A stretch of DNA of 64,000 nucleotides from contig OW121848.1 in the NCBI GenBank assembly GCA_933228895.1, positions 95,251,470 through 95,315,469 of the forward strand, written 5' to 3'. Source of the stretch: Platycnemis pennipes. Taxonomy: Eukaryota > Arthropoda > Insecta > Odonata > Platycnemididae. The notes beneath the pieces were generated by a model, which saw only the letters and a program-made list of their open reading frames with translations, was not told the DNA's origin and made no database searches. Below are positions 1 through 10,299 of this stretch, in pieces. The position numbers were made by a program, and so were the translations under genes. How positions within the stretch are numbered: position 1 is the stretch's first letter; the number at the start of each line of letters is the position of its first letter.

Positions 1-418
1 ACGAAAATTATAGCCAGGATACCTACGATGAAAATTTACCTTCTACCCACTCTTTAAAAAAACTTTACACGGGTATTAGCTGCGTGGAGAAACTGACAAC
101 ATCACGTTCAGGACTAAGGAGATGTTCTAGTTCCGAGGGCGCCAGAAAGGTTTCCAAATTATTGGGCACCTACCAGAGGCAAACGACGGCCTCCCAACGG
201 TGCACAAAGTGGCACATGCATAATTAATAAGCCCTGGGAGTATTCGGGGAAAACAGCCCAGCACCATTAACATAGGGTAGCATATACCTACGGTGTCATC
301 TCTTCCCTGTTTTAATTTTTTACGGGGAAGGCACACGTAGTAGAATGCAGATATGCGACGTGTAAAGGGTAATGGAATAAACAGAGCTAATGCGGAGAGG
401 AGTTCCAAATGGAGGAAA

Positions 419-437
419 AGAGAGAGAGAGAGAGAGG
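419..437. repeat. (AG)n microsatellite
   Basis: A short uninterrupted AG dinucleotide run in a purine-rich stretch. Open frames crossing it are low-complexity and show no recognisable protein. Confidence 0.85.
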
Positions 438-639
438 GTAGGAGGGAAGGGAATACATTTTTATGTAGATCCCTTGGAACAGGATTGAGACGGCGAGGAA
501 GTTGCGGCCCAAGTATGAATAAGCAGCAGCGCCGGGGTCGAAGGAGAGGTGGGGAAGGGAGAGATCAGTGCAGCAAAGCAGTGGAACGGTTAAGAGCCTC
601 GACCAGGGAACGCTGCGTGGGAAAATAAAGAAAGGAGCG

Positions 640-2560
640 TCTCCAATTATATGGCGGGAAGGAATGAAGAGGAAACCGCCAAAGACATGAAGCGTTATGT
701 GATTGAGATTAGAAAAAAAGTGGAATAACATTCCGTCGGGCGCTGCGTAGAATGTGGGGGGAAGAAACCTTTGCAAATGAACTCGTCCAAGGGGCGGGGC
801 GACGGTGTACTGTCGTGGCGCCCACGAACTATTAACACGACGCGGTTTCACGCCAAGTGACCTCCACAGTAGGGACGCGATTATGTGTGAGGCATATTTC
901 TTTTGTCACTCGCAACGAACATTATTACCGGAAACAAAAGTTAGGCTGACTGATCAAATGCGCATTAACGTAAACACGGTATTTTGAAATTTCCAAAAGT
1001 TATATACTTAACCAAAGATATTAACTCGGTAGAATAATGAGGTTCAACATTAGTTTCCTTCAGGCATTCAATGTAAATGAGTAATTGAATACAATAATTT
1101 AAGAGTAATAAAATTTACACTTGATAATTTAATTTATAAGTTAGCGCCGCACTTATGATTTTGGACCTATTTCCACGCAATACACGCATTGGCTTGCATC
1201 AAAACACAATTATAATACGCATGCAAATAATGTTGACAAAAGGAACATGAGAACTTAAGAGGGCTCCCATGCAAGGAAGAATTAGCCATTACTCAGGATA
1301 ATGCGTACTTTGATATAGAACTTGCGAGAACGCAATGGCTATACCGGACGCAAACAAGGATCTAGGACCTAAAGAACAAAACACCGGAGGTTGTGTAATT
1401 GTTTCCGGCTGAATGCGACATGTGATCACAAATTAAGAGACACCATAAATGCTGTGGAATCCATGTAAATTCGAAAAAACTTATTCATGTCATTCAGAGG
1501 TATTTTAATTTTTAAAAAGGTGCCGGCCATGTATTTTTAATTGACTTCGAGGGTTCAGGCGCTAGCGCTTCTGAGTGCAGTCTAGAGACAAGGCCCTTGA
1601 ATCATGATCTCTCCAGGGCAGCCCACTTTAAAACAGCGTCGCAAACTCATTGAAGCCCCCTTCAGCACTTTCGGCCTAAGGGGTTTGCAAGGAGCGAATA
1701 CTCTAGCCTCTCATTTATCACATAAATTGTGAAAGGTCCAAGCTAGGTTTGAAGAAACTAGTTTTAAAAAATAACATGAGGACAACAGAAATCTCAAGAA
1801 AGTCGATTTATCCGCTAATCCCTAAGATAAAACACCAACAAAATTAAAAGATTAAAGGAAAAAATCCCATGATATAATTCTCATACAAGCATAAAATATT
1901 GTTTCTTATCTAGGAGATCACATTTTTTTTCTCGGATTGTACCACTAGAGAACCGGAAATATTAATTAAGATATATTCTTCGCGTTTGCTCTAAGCATCA
2001 ATAAAATATGTTAACACAACTAATAATATTTTGACTGTCAGAGCCTACGTGGTGCATGAATTATTTACCTACAGTTTAATTCTGCAAAAATCTCTTAAAT
2101 GGACACAATTGAATAATGCCACTCAAAATTCGATAACAGTTAACAGTTTCGAGGGGTCTTGGTAATTAGAATATTACGAGGTGTGAGGTACAACTGTTCC
2201 ACAGAAAATGCATAACACAGGGTTCCAGACTCTTTCAGTGATCACTTCACTGCATATCTTTTGAAAAAGAATTGATTTGATTGATGTAGAGCACATGAGA
2301 TTACTCAACTACAGATAAAAACACTACCTTGGAGAAAAATCACGTATCTTTGTAATAAAATATGCCAAATTAGTGCATTACCTGCATAACTAAAAGAGAT
2401 GGAAAAAAACTCAACCCGACTGACATGACTTCTTTCTTCTGTTGACGACATCTCCGAATGGGAGATACCCAAAGATTGCCATCGACAATGAAAAAGCACT
2501 GTAAAGCAATCTGCGCTGCTCTCGCCGCTCTCATCAATCGACAATCCCCACTCCAATGAG
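640..2560. other. AT-rich interval without identifiable gene
   Basis: Mostly AT-rich sequence with frequent stops in all frames. The stretch at about 1540-1720 is richer in GC than its surroundings and holds the 10-bp palindrome GCGCTAGCGC. It could be an old repeat copy, but no family was recognised. No RNA gene or element ends were seen. Confidence 0.5.
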
Positions 2561-2846
2561 AGGTGTCACGCGAAAAGGGACGCTTTTTCCGAGCAATTTA
2601 TTGGCCTGACAAAACCGAGGATTCAACGAGCCTGCAGTGCGGGGCTGATAAAAATGAAAACCCACCGAGCGATCGGGTTTTCGATTACATCTCCGCGCGG
2701 GCGACATAAAAGCGGTGACATTGTTTGACAAGAACAACGCGTGGGAGAGGAGGGGGAAAAGGGGATGGGGGGGTGGTTTTCGAATGAGTGTGAAGGGCGA
2801 CAAAGAGAAACGAACATAGGAGAATGTAATGCGGTGCGAGAGGGCT

Positions 2847-2874
2847 GGAGGGGGGAGGGTGGGGAGGGGGGGGG
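2847..2874 (+). repeat. G-run cluster with G-quadruplex potential
   Basis: At least four runs of three or more G lie within about 28 bases, separated by single A or T bases. This fits the usual quadruplex pattern on the plus strand. It lies in the CpG-rich tract. Function is inferred only from the pattern. Confidence 0.5.
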
Positions 2875-4380
2875 TAAGCTATTGGTCGACTGACCCAAAG
2901 CGAGGTAGATGAATGGATGAGCGCGCGTGTCTCCCTTCCACTCACTCCCACCCACCCCCTACCACTTCACATTCCCCCTCCCGAAGCGCCGCCTCCAGTA
3001 ATCAGAGACGCTCTCTGATGGCACCTCGGGAAAGCTTCCGCGCGCCAAAGGCCACTCTACTACGATGGACCCCTTTTACTCCCCGGTCACTCCGCTCACC
3101 TTAGCCGGGCAGAAATCCCTTCGGGTGGACGCTGCGAGAGAAAATCGTCCGGCAGCAACCTCGCACCGAAACGTCATGGGCGTCGCCCTTCCCCTCCAAG
3201 TTATCGCTCCCCATAGTGTAATCATCTAACAAAGCTCATATGATATTTGGCTACCTTGTCTATTACTACCACTGGCTCAAAGGGTTGAGAGGAGGGATTT
3301 GGAGTGCCAGTTGAAGGAAGACGGATTGTGTTCACCTTTCCACAATCTTTTGGGGTCATTAAAATAAAACGTAGCGATAACGTGACATGAAGATCCGTTA
3401 TCAAGCCCATTCTCCCCTAGTCCTGGACCACTTACTCTCAAATGCCCCTCGAGAAGAAGTTTGAAAAGGAGCGAAGCGCGGGTGAGGAGACGGGAAGCCG
3501 GAGTCGCGAGTGACGGACGACCGGCGAGCAGAGTTTTTCGAGAGGCACTTGACGCGGAGCGCTCGCTCGCGGAAGGGGTTATGAAGGCACTCGTGTCTTG
3601 CTAACGTGTCCGCGTGTGTGGCGGTGTTCCACCTCCACCTGCCTTTCCCTCCGACTAACCCCCCTCTCCCCTTCGTAGATCTCTGTGACGAGGACTTGAC
3701 CCTGCACGCGTGGCCTGTAGAACAAAAGAAGGGTCGAGGGCCATCCCGGCCGTCGCTCGGGGACTGGGCTGAGAAGAGGAGGAGTGGGAAGGGGGAGGAG
3801 GAGGCGTGTCGTAGGAAACGCGGAAGTGTCTGGAAATGTGGATGGGACCGGGGTGGAGGGAGCGGAAGGAAAGCAAGAAAAAATAATAAACTCTCCACCA
3901 GCATTTTTCACGCGAGGAATCTCCTTCAGACAACGTCCCTGTTTTCTAGTTTTTCTCATCGGCCGCCAAACGAGATAAGGAGAGAGAAACGGGAAAAGCT
4001 TCCTTTCCACTCAACCCCTTTTCATCTTCAGGATCGTGATCTCGCCCTCGGGAGAGAGGGAGCTCCCAATCTAGTTAACCCCGGCGGGATGGAATGCCTT
4101 TTCCCCCACGCCAGGGGGAATAGCCGAGTGCGAGGAGTGCTAGGGAATGCCTCACAAAAGAAAAGCAGTGGTGGTCGTCCCTTGATACAACGGGGGGAGA
4201 GGGTTTGAAGTGAGAAATGGACACGGGGGAAGAAGGATGAATGAGGGGAAGCTGGAGGTGCTTCCGCGGGAGTAGGTAGATCGAGGGACAACCCCGCCCA
4301 CGCGGTCCCCGCCCCCCTCCAGGCCAAAACACGGCGGGAGAACCCAAAAAAGGCCCTCCCGCGCCGCCCCCGTCCCTTAC

Positions 4381-4414
4381 CGGGATACGACGGAGGTTGT
4401 TCCAGGAACTGCAT
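4381..4414 (-). CDS. Candidate first coding exon ending at a strong splice donor
   Basis: On the minus strand an ATG at 4414-4412 opens a frame reading MQFLEQPPSYP and stops at a strong donor, CCCG|GTAAGGGA, with the intron GT at 4380-4379. The frame stays open upstream of the ATG to about 4507, so the true start could lie further 5'. The position inside the densest CpG island would suit a transcription start and a short 5' coding exon. No second exon could be linked, because acceptors to the left are not distinguishable by eye and no conserved domain follows. The peptide was not recognised. A chance ATG and donor in GC-rich DNA is the main alternative. Confidence 0.2.
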
Positions 4415-6899
4415 CCCGTCCTCCGCGGCGAAGCGTGCTCGCGGACCTCGTGCGGCGGCGGTGGCGGGTCGGCCGGCGGCGAACCAACCGGGAGGACAAC
4501 CTCCCACTCGACTACGTCCTCCTCTCCACTACTCCACCACCGCCCCCACGGACGCCCTCCGCGGAAGTCTCCTCGGGCGGGCGGGCGGGTGGGCCGGGGA
4601 GGGGCGGAGACCCTGACGAGGCGTCCGGCGGCGGCGTCCTGGGGGCCGCGCGCACGGCCCGGAGCGACGACGGACGCGTCCCCGAGAAAACGCCGAGGCT
4701 CCACACCACCTCCGGCTCGCTGTGCTGCCCACGAGAGAGCCACTACGTGCTCCAGCGAAAGGAGAAGGCGGGAGAGGCGGCGGCGGCGGCCCCATCGATC
4801 GTCCCACGCGGGAGGAGGAGAACGGCAGCGGGAGCATCGATCCCTGGGCGTGGCGACCCCATCTCCGTGCGGCGAGGCCCAAACTTCCCTCTTCTACTCC
4901 CTCTACGCTTGCCAGGGAGGGGGGAGGGATACATACGCGAGTGCGAGTATCGGGTGGAGAGAGGGTGTTGAGATAGGGGGCGTAGCAGAGGGAGTCAGGG
5001 GATAAGGGGAGGCTGCGAGGATGAAAATGTGCGTGGGCGATGCGAGAGAGGAAGAGCGAGGAGTTAAGAGGGAAGGAAGCAGATTGAGGGAGAGGAAGAG
5101 GGGACCCCTGAGGGGTTTAAGGGGGGATTCGGGGAATAGGAGACTGGGTGGGTGGCCACATGAGGGAGAAAAGAGGAATTGAAGGGACAAGGGGGATGTG
5201 TATCAGCGGAGGAGGAGGAGGAAAGGGAGCGAATAAAGGGAGAAATAAATGCGCAACGGCGCCGGGATGGGACCACTTCCCTTTTAGTGAGACGTATCTT
5301 GGGGGAGTGGGGGATTTTTCTTTTACGGAAGAATCCTTCGGGCTGGGGCGAGGAAATATTCGCACTAGACGACTAAAATACGGGCATGTGAACTGAAATC
5401 AACAGGAAAAACCTTTCTGTTTCCAAACATTATTTTTTCACACGTCACACGCATTAGGGCGAAGCTCAGCGACGGCCTCGATGCGAAAAAGAAAACAAAA
5501 TAAACAAGCGCCTAACAAATGGGAGTGGATTATATTAAGTCCGCAGTAGCGAACGAGGAAGTGAGAAATGGAAGCGGGATTCGGAGCCGAGGTGGAGAAA
5601 CCGAGCTTCCAACGCGTAAAACGTGGTGAGGTACCTGAAAGATGTCACAAATGTAATTCCACAAGCCCACCGAAATACCCTGGCTCTATACGTGGTGTCA
5701 CACGCACTCGGGTGTGCGAGAAACTCATTCGAACCACGAGCGCCCACGAAAACAGATGGGCGGTCGCGATTTTTTTAAATGAAAGGATTCCCGAAGCACA
5801 TTTTCTCCGCAGGGGTGGGACGACAAATTTCCTTGATGAAGCTGCGGAATGCGACCGCGGTGTTATTTCCAAGAGGGTGGGATAGGGTGCGGGCGCCCAG
5901 GAGGGATTCCGCCCGGATTCCACGGCGTGGGGCCGGTGCGAGGGATATTTAGTTCAGCCCCTGATGAAGAGGAGCCCGGGGATAACGGAGTTACGTGGCC
6001 GTTGGAGGGGCGAGGAGAATAGGAAGGATAAGATCCCACGCACATTCTCCGCTCCTCTTCTCCCCTTGCCCGGCCGCAGCGAAGATGCCTTTACACACAC
6101 ACCCGAGTGAGAGATACTGGAGGGTGCTTTCGCCCCCCTCGGGACCCTCCTACACTCCGAATAATACAATGTCAATAGGCGAACAGTTTTGAAACGATGC
6201 CCAACGGTATCATGATGGAATCAGAGGATACCGAAAGGCACGACGAGCCCAAGGTTTCTTCGACTACACAAATACGATGTTTCCAGGATATTTCGACGCC
6301 GAGGGTTTCGACGATTTCCCCGACTTGGACGTCCCCGTTATTTTTGTTGCTGCGGTGGTTTGCAGGCTCGATGACGGGCGTCAACATCGAAGCTTATCCG
6401 ACGGGGGGAACTATTGTCGAAGTCCTGAGGAATATCTCAACGCACGCGCGGACCCATAAATTGTTCTCACGTGGTCCGAGGGGATGCTGCTTATTTCTGT
6501 TACAAAGCTCGCCGAACGGAATCCGGAGCAGAGGGCCGCGGATGCAAACGTGCGCAATCACTCACAAGCACATACACACAAGAGTGTGCGCGGCCATGCA
6601 TACGCACGCAAGCGTCCGACCAAGACGGGGGACATAAACAGAGCCGGTGTAGAAGGCGTGCCGCACGAGAAAGCGAGGGGATGCGAAAAAATAATAGCGC
6701 ACGCCCCTGACGAGTCGTTTGTTTCCAGCCGCGCAGGCGCGCCTCGGAATCCCGCGGCCCGAGTTTCAAGGGACGATTTCCCTTCCGCCGAAGTTGCAGA
6801 GCACACGAGATTGATTCCATCTCAGTGGGGAAAAGTGACAACGTGAAAATAGTAGGGACGCGGAGTGGATCTCAATTGTTCGCCGAAGGCCAAGATGTA

Positions 6900-8120
6900 T
6901 GCCCGCATCGCGGACGCGCTGCACCCTGCGATGAGGAAATACGACGCGTCGGGACGCTGAGATCTAAAGAAGGGCTTGTCAGGGAAGTGGATAATATTTT
7001 CATGCGTGTCATACCCAAAAGTATAAACACTGCGATGAAACACGGTGATGGAATCCACGCTTCTATATAAGTATCGTCAACCAATTGGACAACGGCTTAT
7101 GGAGGTGGACTTTTGGATATTTTGTCCGGAAGTAGGGAGTGAATATATTTTGTTAGTAAACAAATTATAGCTGATTTTACTCCGCGCGATGAGGAATTTC
7201 CAGTCAGCTCTGGGAAGAAGATCTGATAGGTTCATTTAAACAGCAATATTTATTCATGCGACCGAGCGAACGTGGGTTATTTGTTTATGTCCATCTAATT
7301 TGTTCCCTATTGTGGCAGACTAGGGATAATGATGATTAAAGGGCTGGTGAATCATGCGCACGTAGATCCCCATCCTGAACGAGGCGTTTCTTTGCAAGAC
7401 TACTGATTTGGGCCTAGCCATGTTTCTTTTGCAACTGGAGATCTTTTCCGCCTCAGCAATAAATATTCAGTCCAAATCAGAAGAATTAAAACATGTTCTG
7501 AATAAACTAGGGGCTGATATGCAGGCCTTATAAGGTGAACAAAATCGCACGCACTCGAGCCAACGATGCCACATTTATCATAGTCAGTTAATTCGTCACT
7601 GGAAAGCGAGCATACAAATCGGGTAGAACTATGGAAATGATGGGATATGGAATTCAAATATTTTGCAATTTAATTTTCAAATAATTAATCACGACAAAAA
7701 ATTATTCTGAGCGTTGAAAATCTTCAGTATTCTTCCATTGGACTTACTGGTTTGATAAGCAACAAATGCAGTCCATGTTGCATCGACTAAGGGGACACCA
7801 TAAAATCTGAACCACCATCACTACTTTAGGCATTGCTTCTCTCTATTTCCTTCATGAATGTCAATTCCATCAAGGTGTACTCACATAATATCACACCGTT
7901 TATTCTTTTACATACCTGTTACTTTATTTAAACAACTTCGCAACATATATGCAATCATTAGAATGCTATGAGAGTTATCAGCGGACAACTCCTGAGTACA
8001 TGGACAAGAGAAATTTGTCATATATCGTTTACAATTATACGCATGTGAAACATGATTTGAAGTCATCCTTTGGCGAGTTCCATCGCGCTATCACTTGGTT
8101 GTGGAATGCAATTCGGGAAG
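6900..8120. other. AT-rich interval without identifiable gene
   Basis: Composition returns to AT-rich after the CpG-rich tract. Frames are short and unrecognised. No repeats with clear ends and no RNA gene were seen before the inverted-repeat element that starts at 8126. Confidence 0.5.
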
Positions 8121-8616
8121 CCTAAGGCAGTTTTCACGCACACCGGCCAAACCGGTGCCGGCTCCGGCGCCGGATGCAATGTAATCAAATGGAAGCTTTC
8201 ACACGATGTCCGGCCCGGCACTATTACCGGCTCCAGCAACGGAACCGGCAATTGCAGTCGGCGATGAACTCGGCAAATATGAAGCTGCAGCCGGCACCGG
8301 CTGTTGGTTTCAATGTTTTTAAATGTGCACTTTCACACACATACCGATTTTGCCGGTGCCGGTGAGGAGATAGGTTCAAATTTTAGTCTCCTCGTTATTT
8401 CAATATCGTACGTTCCACTAGGAAATCAAATGTATGAATGCTCATACGAACATGATTAAAAAACTTGGATTCATCCTTCCTTATTATATCATAAGTAGTG
8501 TAGAAACTTCCTTCTTAATATCCGACTCTTAAAAGTGGATGAACCCGATACCGTCTTTCTCGTCTCCTGTATTTCCGGCTAAGGTATAACAGCACAAGCA
8601 GACAATGTCTTTAGAC

Positions 8617-10200
8617 TACGTTTACTATATATCTGCGAGCCACCACAAGGGGGCTGGCAGGGGGTGAAGATCACCAAACATGCAGACTGACTGTCTGTCT
8701 GACTGTCCTCTTCATTTTTAATTTCCTTATACACTACTGCATCATCGGCAAAAATGCGGAGTTTGCTATTTTTAACTACTGTATTCATGTCATTTACGTA
8801 GAGAACAACTAAAATTGGGCCTATCACGCTTCCCTGAGGAACACCCGGTGTAACTTCTACTTCGCCTGAGCTGACACCATCTAATACCACCCTTCGAACG
8901 CGCTCATGTAAGAAGTCTCCTATCCAGCCTACTATATTACTGTCTATCCCGTATGATGCTAACTTCGCGAGTAACTTACAGTGGAGAACCATGTCAAACG
9001 CTTTTCTCAAGTCAGAAACGCTGCGTCTACCTGTACGTTACATTCTTCTGAAACTAAAACATCATGAACAAAAAGACCAAATTGAGTTTCGCAAGACCGT
9101 CCCTTTCTGAACACATGCTCGGTTGTAATCAATAAAATCCGGGGTATCGAGGTGTCCCATTATTGATGTAACTATTATATGCTCTATAATTTTACATGAT
9201 AGTGACGTTAATGATATTGGTTTATAATTACATGGCTGTTCCCAATCGCCGCTTTTAAAAATTGGGGTCACGTTTGCTATCTTCAAGTCTTTGGGAATCG
9301 CGTGTTCTTCGAGGGATTTGTTAAATGTTACTTTAAGATACGCGGCCATTTCGAGAGCTAATTCTATATACACAAGAGCTGGAATTTCATCAAGACCTGA
9401 GGAATTGTTCGGGCTACTGTTTTTTAGTAAGGATACGATTCCGCTACAAGATATATCGATCATCGGGCATTGGTTGCTGAAATCGGTCTGGTATGGTTTC
9501 GTGCAAACTACGTTTAGATTGATTAAAAACGCCATGAAAAAAATAACTCAACAAATTAGCCTTATCTAAACTGGAAGTTACTATCTCGCCCCTATCGTTT
9601 TTCAAGGAAATAACCGTTGACTTTTTAGTACCCTGTACTTCTCTAATATATGACCAAAATGCTTTCGGATTTCCCTCTAGTTGTTCTCCGAGTACTTTTC
9701 CATTGAATTCACTAAACGCTTTTCTAAGGCTGCTATTACGACTGCTTTACAAATTTCATAATGTTCGATAACATTTTTTAGATCGCTATTAACTACATTT
9801 TTCTTAGTTTTGCTTGGCTAACTAGTTGGCGTTTTAAACATTTTCTAACCTCCGCGTTGTACTACCTTGGTTCCTTAGTCTAACTCTTATACTCATGAGG
9901 TATATATCTATTGACAAGTGACCGCGTAATTTGGAGGAAATCTTTCCATGTGTTGTCTGTATCACTATTTTTGCTGATGTTCTCAAATTTTTCAAAAGAA
10001 GTCTGTAAGTCACGTCTAAATCCGTTAAAATCAGCTTTACTAAAAAGGCAAATCTTTCTTTTTAATTAAAAAAATTTTTCAGTATTGAGAGAAAATTTAA
10101 CGTGTACTTACTACTTTGTGGTCACTTATTCCATCGACATTTTCAACTTTAATAACTTTTTCAGGGATGTTTGTGGCAATTAAATCGAGAATGCCTCGCT
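8617..10200 (-). mobile_element. Non-LTR retrotransposon, truncated in the endonuclease and internally deleted
   Basis: Read on the minus strand, the element opens within the end of an apurinic-like endonuclease: DLIATNIPEKVI followed by GISDHKVV, the typical DHxxV end. It continues through a linker with NPKAFWSYIREVQG at about 9600-9700, then into reverse transcriptase. It ends at 8617-8666 in the 3'-tail motif GGCTCGC...CCTGCCAG, the same tail found at 39711, 45612 and 55691. The join between the reverse transcriptase FADD block (about 8750) and the tail lacks the rest of the reverse transcriptase, so there is an internal deletion. The 5' part is absent. The domain order and tail suggest a jockey/CR1-group element. 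The clade was not resolved. Confidence 0.8.
8681..9535 (-). pseudogene. Reverse transcriptase fragment of the nested retrotransposon, frameshifted
   Basis: This would encode the finger and palm part of a non-LTR reverse transcriptase, which copies element RNA at a nicked target site. Visible blocks in order on the minus strand are: SSGLDEIPA, the NVTPIFKSGDWEQPCNYKPI region (about 9230-9290), the FRKGRSCET block in a shifted frame (about 9090), RKAFDMV with catalytic motif A (about 9000), GVPQGSVIGPIL (about 8840) and FADDAV, the catalytic FADD motif (about 8755). At least two frameshifts break it: one near 9100-9110, and one near 9010 where the aspartate-containing motif A is cut. The C-terminal half is missing. 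It is inactive, and its identity as a non-LTR reverse transcriptase is secure. Confidence 0.85.
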
Positions 10201-10299
10201 CCGGCTCCGGCACCGGCTTTGCCGGTGTGTGTGAAAAGTACGCTAGACCGGTGCCGGCACCGGTTTTGCCGGTATGTGTGAAAACGGCCTAACTCCAAT

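Larger units (their letters stand above)
2560..6850. promoter_or_regulatory. Large CpG-rich and G-rich tract, possible promoter region
   Basis: Base composition shifts sharply from the AT-rich flanks to CG-rich sequence with many CpG dinucleotides, densest at about 4260-4900. Long frames exist on both strands here, such as 4075-4743 minus and 4397-5005 plus, but they overlap each other and translate to Pro/Arg/Gly/Ser low-complexity sequence. That is expected in stop-poor GC-rich DNA and is not evidence of protein. A first exon and promoter would fit the composition. One candidate splice donor with an upstream ATG is listed separately at 4381-4414. Regulation cannot be read from the sequence beyond this. 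Confidence 0.35.
8126..10289. mobile_element. PIF/Harbinger-like TIR element containing a nested retrotransposon
   Basis: The left end begins GGCAGTTTTCACGCACACCG. The right end, read on the other strand, begins GGCCGTTTTCACACATACCG. Both continue into CCGGTGCCGG-rich sequence, giving inverted ends of about 42 bp with about six mismatches. Each end is flanked by TAA (8123-8125 and 10290-10292), matching the 3-bp TWA duplication of PIF/Harbinger transposons. Palindromic CCGG-rich subterminal repeats fill 8126-8372 and about 10201-10289. No transposase frame is present, so this is best read as a non-autonomous copy. The middle is a minus-strand non-LTR retrotransposon whose right edge abuts the CCGG repeats at about 10200. 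That makes a later insertion into the element the simplest history. Confidence 0.75.

Noticed and set aside
3070..3230. Plus-strand frame starting MDPFYSPVTPLT (about 54 codons)
   Set aside because: Unrecognised, short, and no splice or promoter signal supports it.
4075..5005. Long frames on both strands (222 and 202 codons)
   Set aside because: They overlap on opposite strands and encode Pro/Arg/Gly/Ser low-complexity sequence, as expected in stop-poor GC-rich DNA.
5964..5995. CCTGATGAAGAGG with GGGGATAACGGAG downstream
   Set aside because: CTGATGA is present, but there is no GAAA after a paired stem II, so it is not a hammerhead core.
6055..6090. Pyrimidine tract ending GGCCGCAG followed by an ATG, resembling a splice acceptor
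   Set aside because: No exon of recognisable content follows and no donor partner was found.
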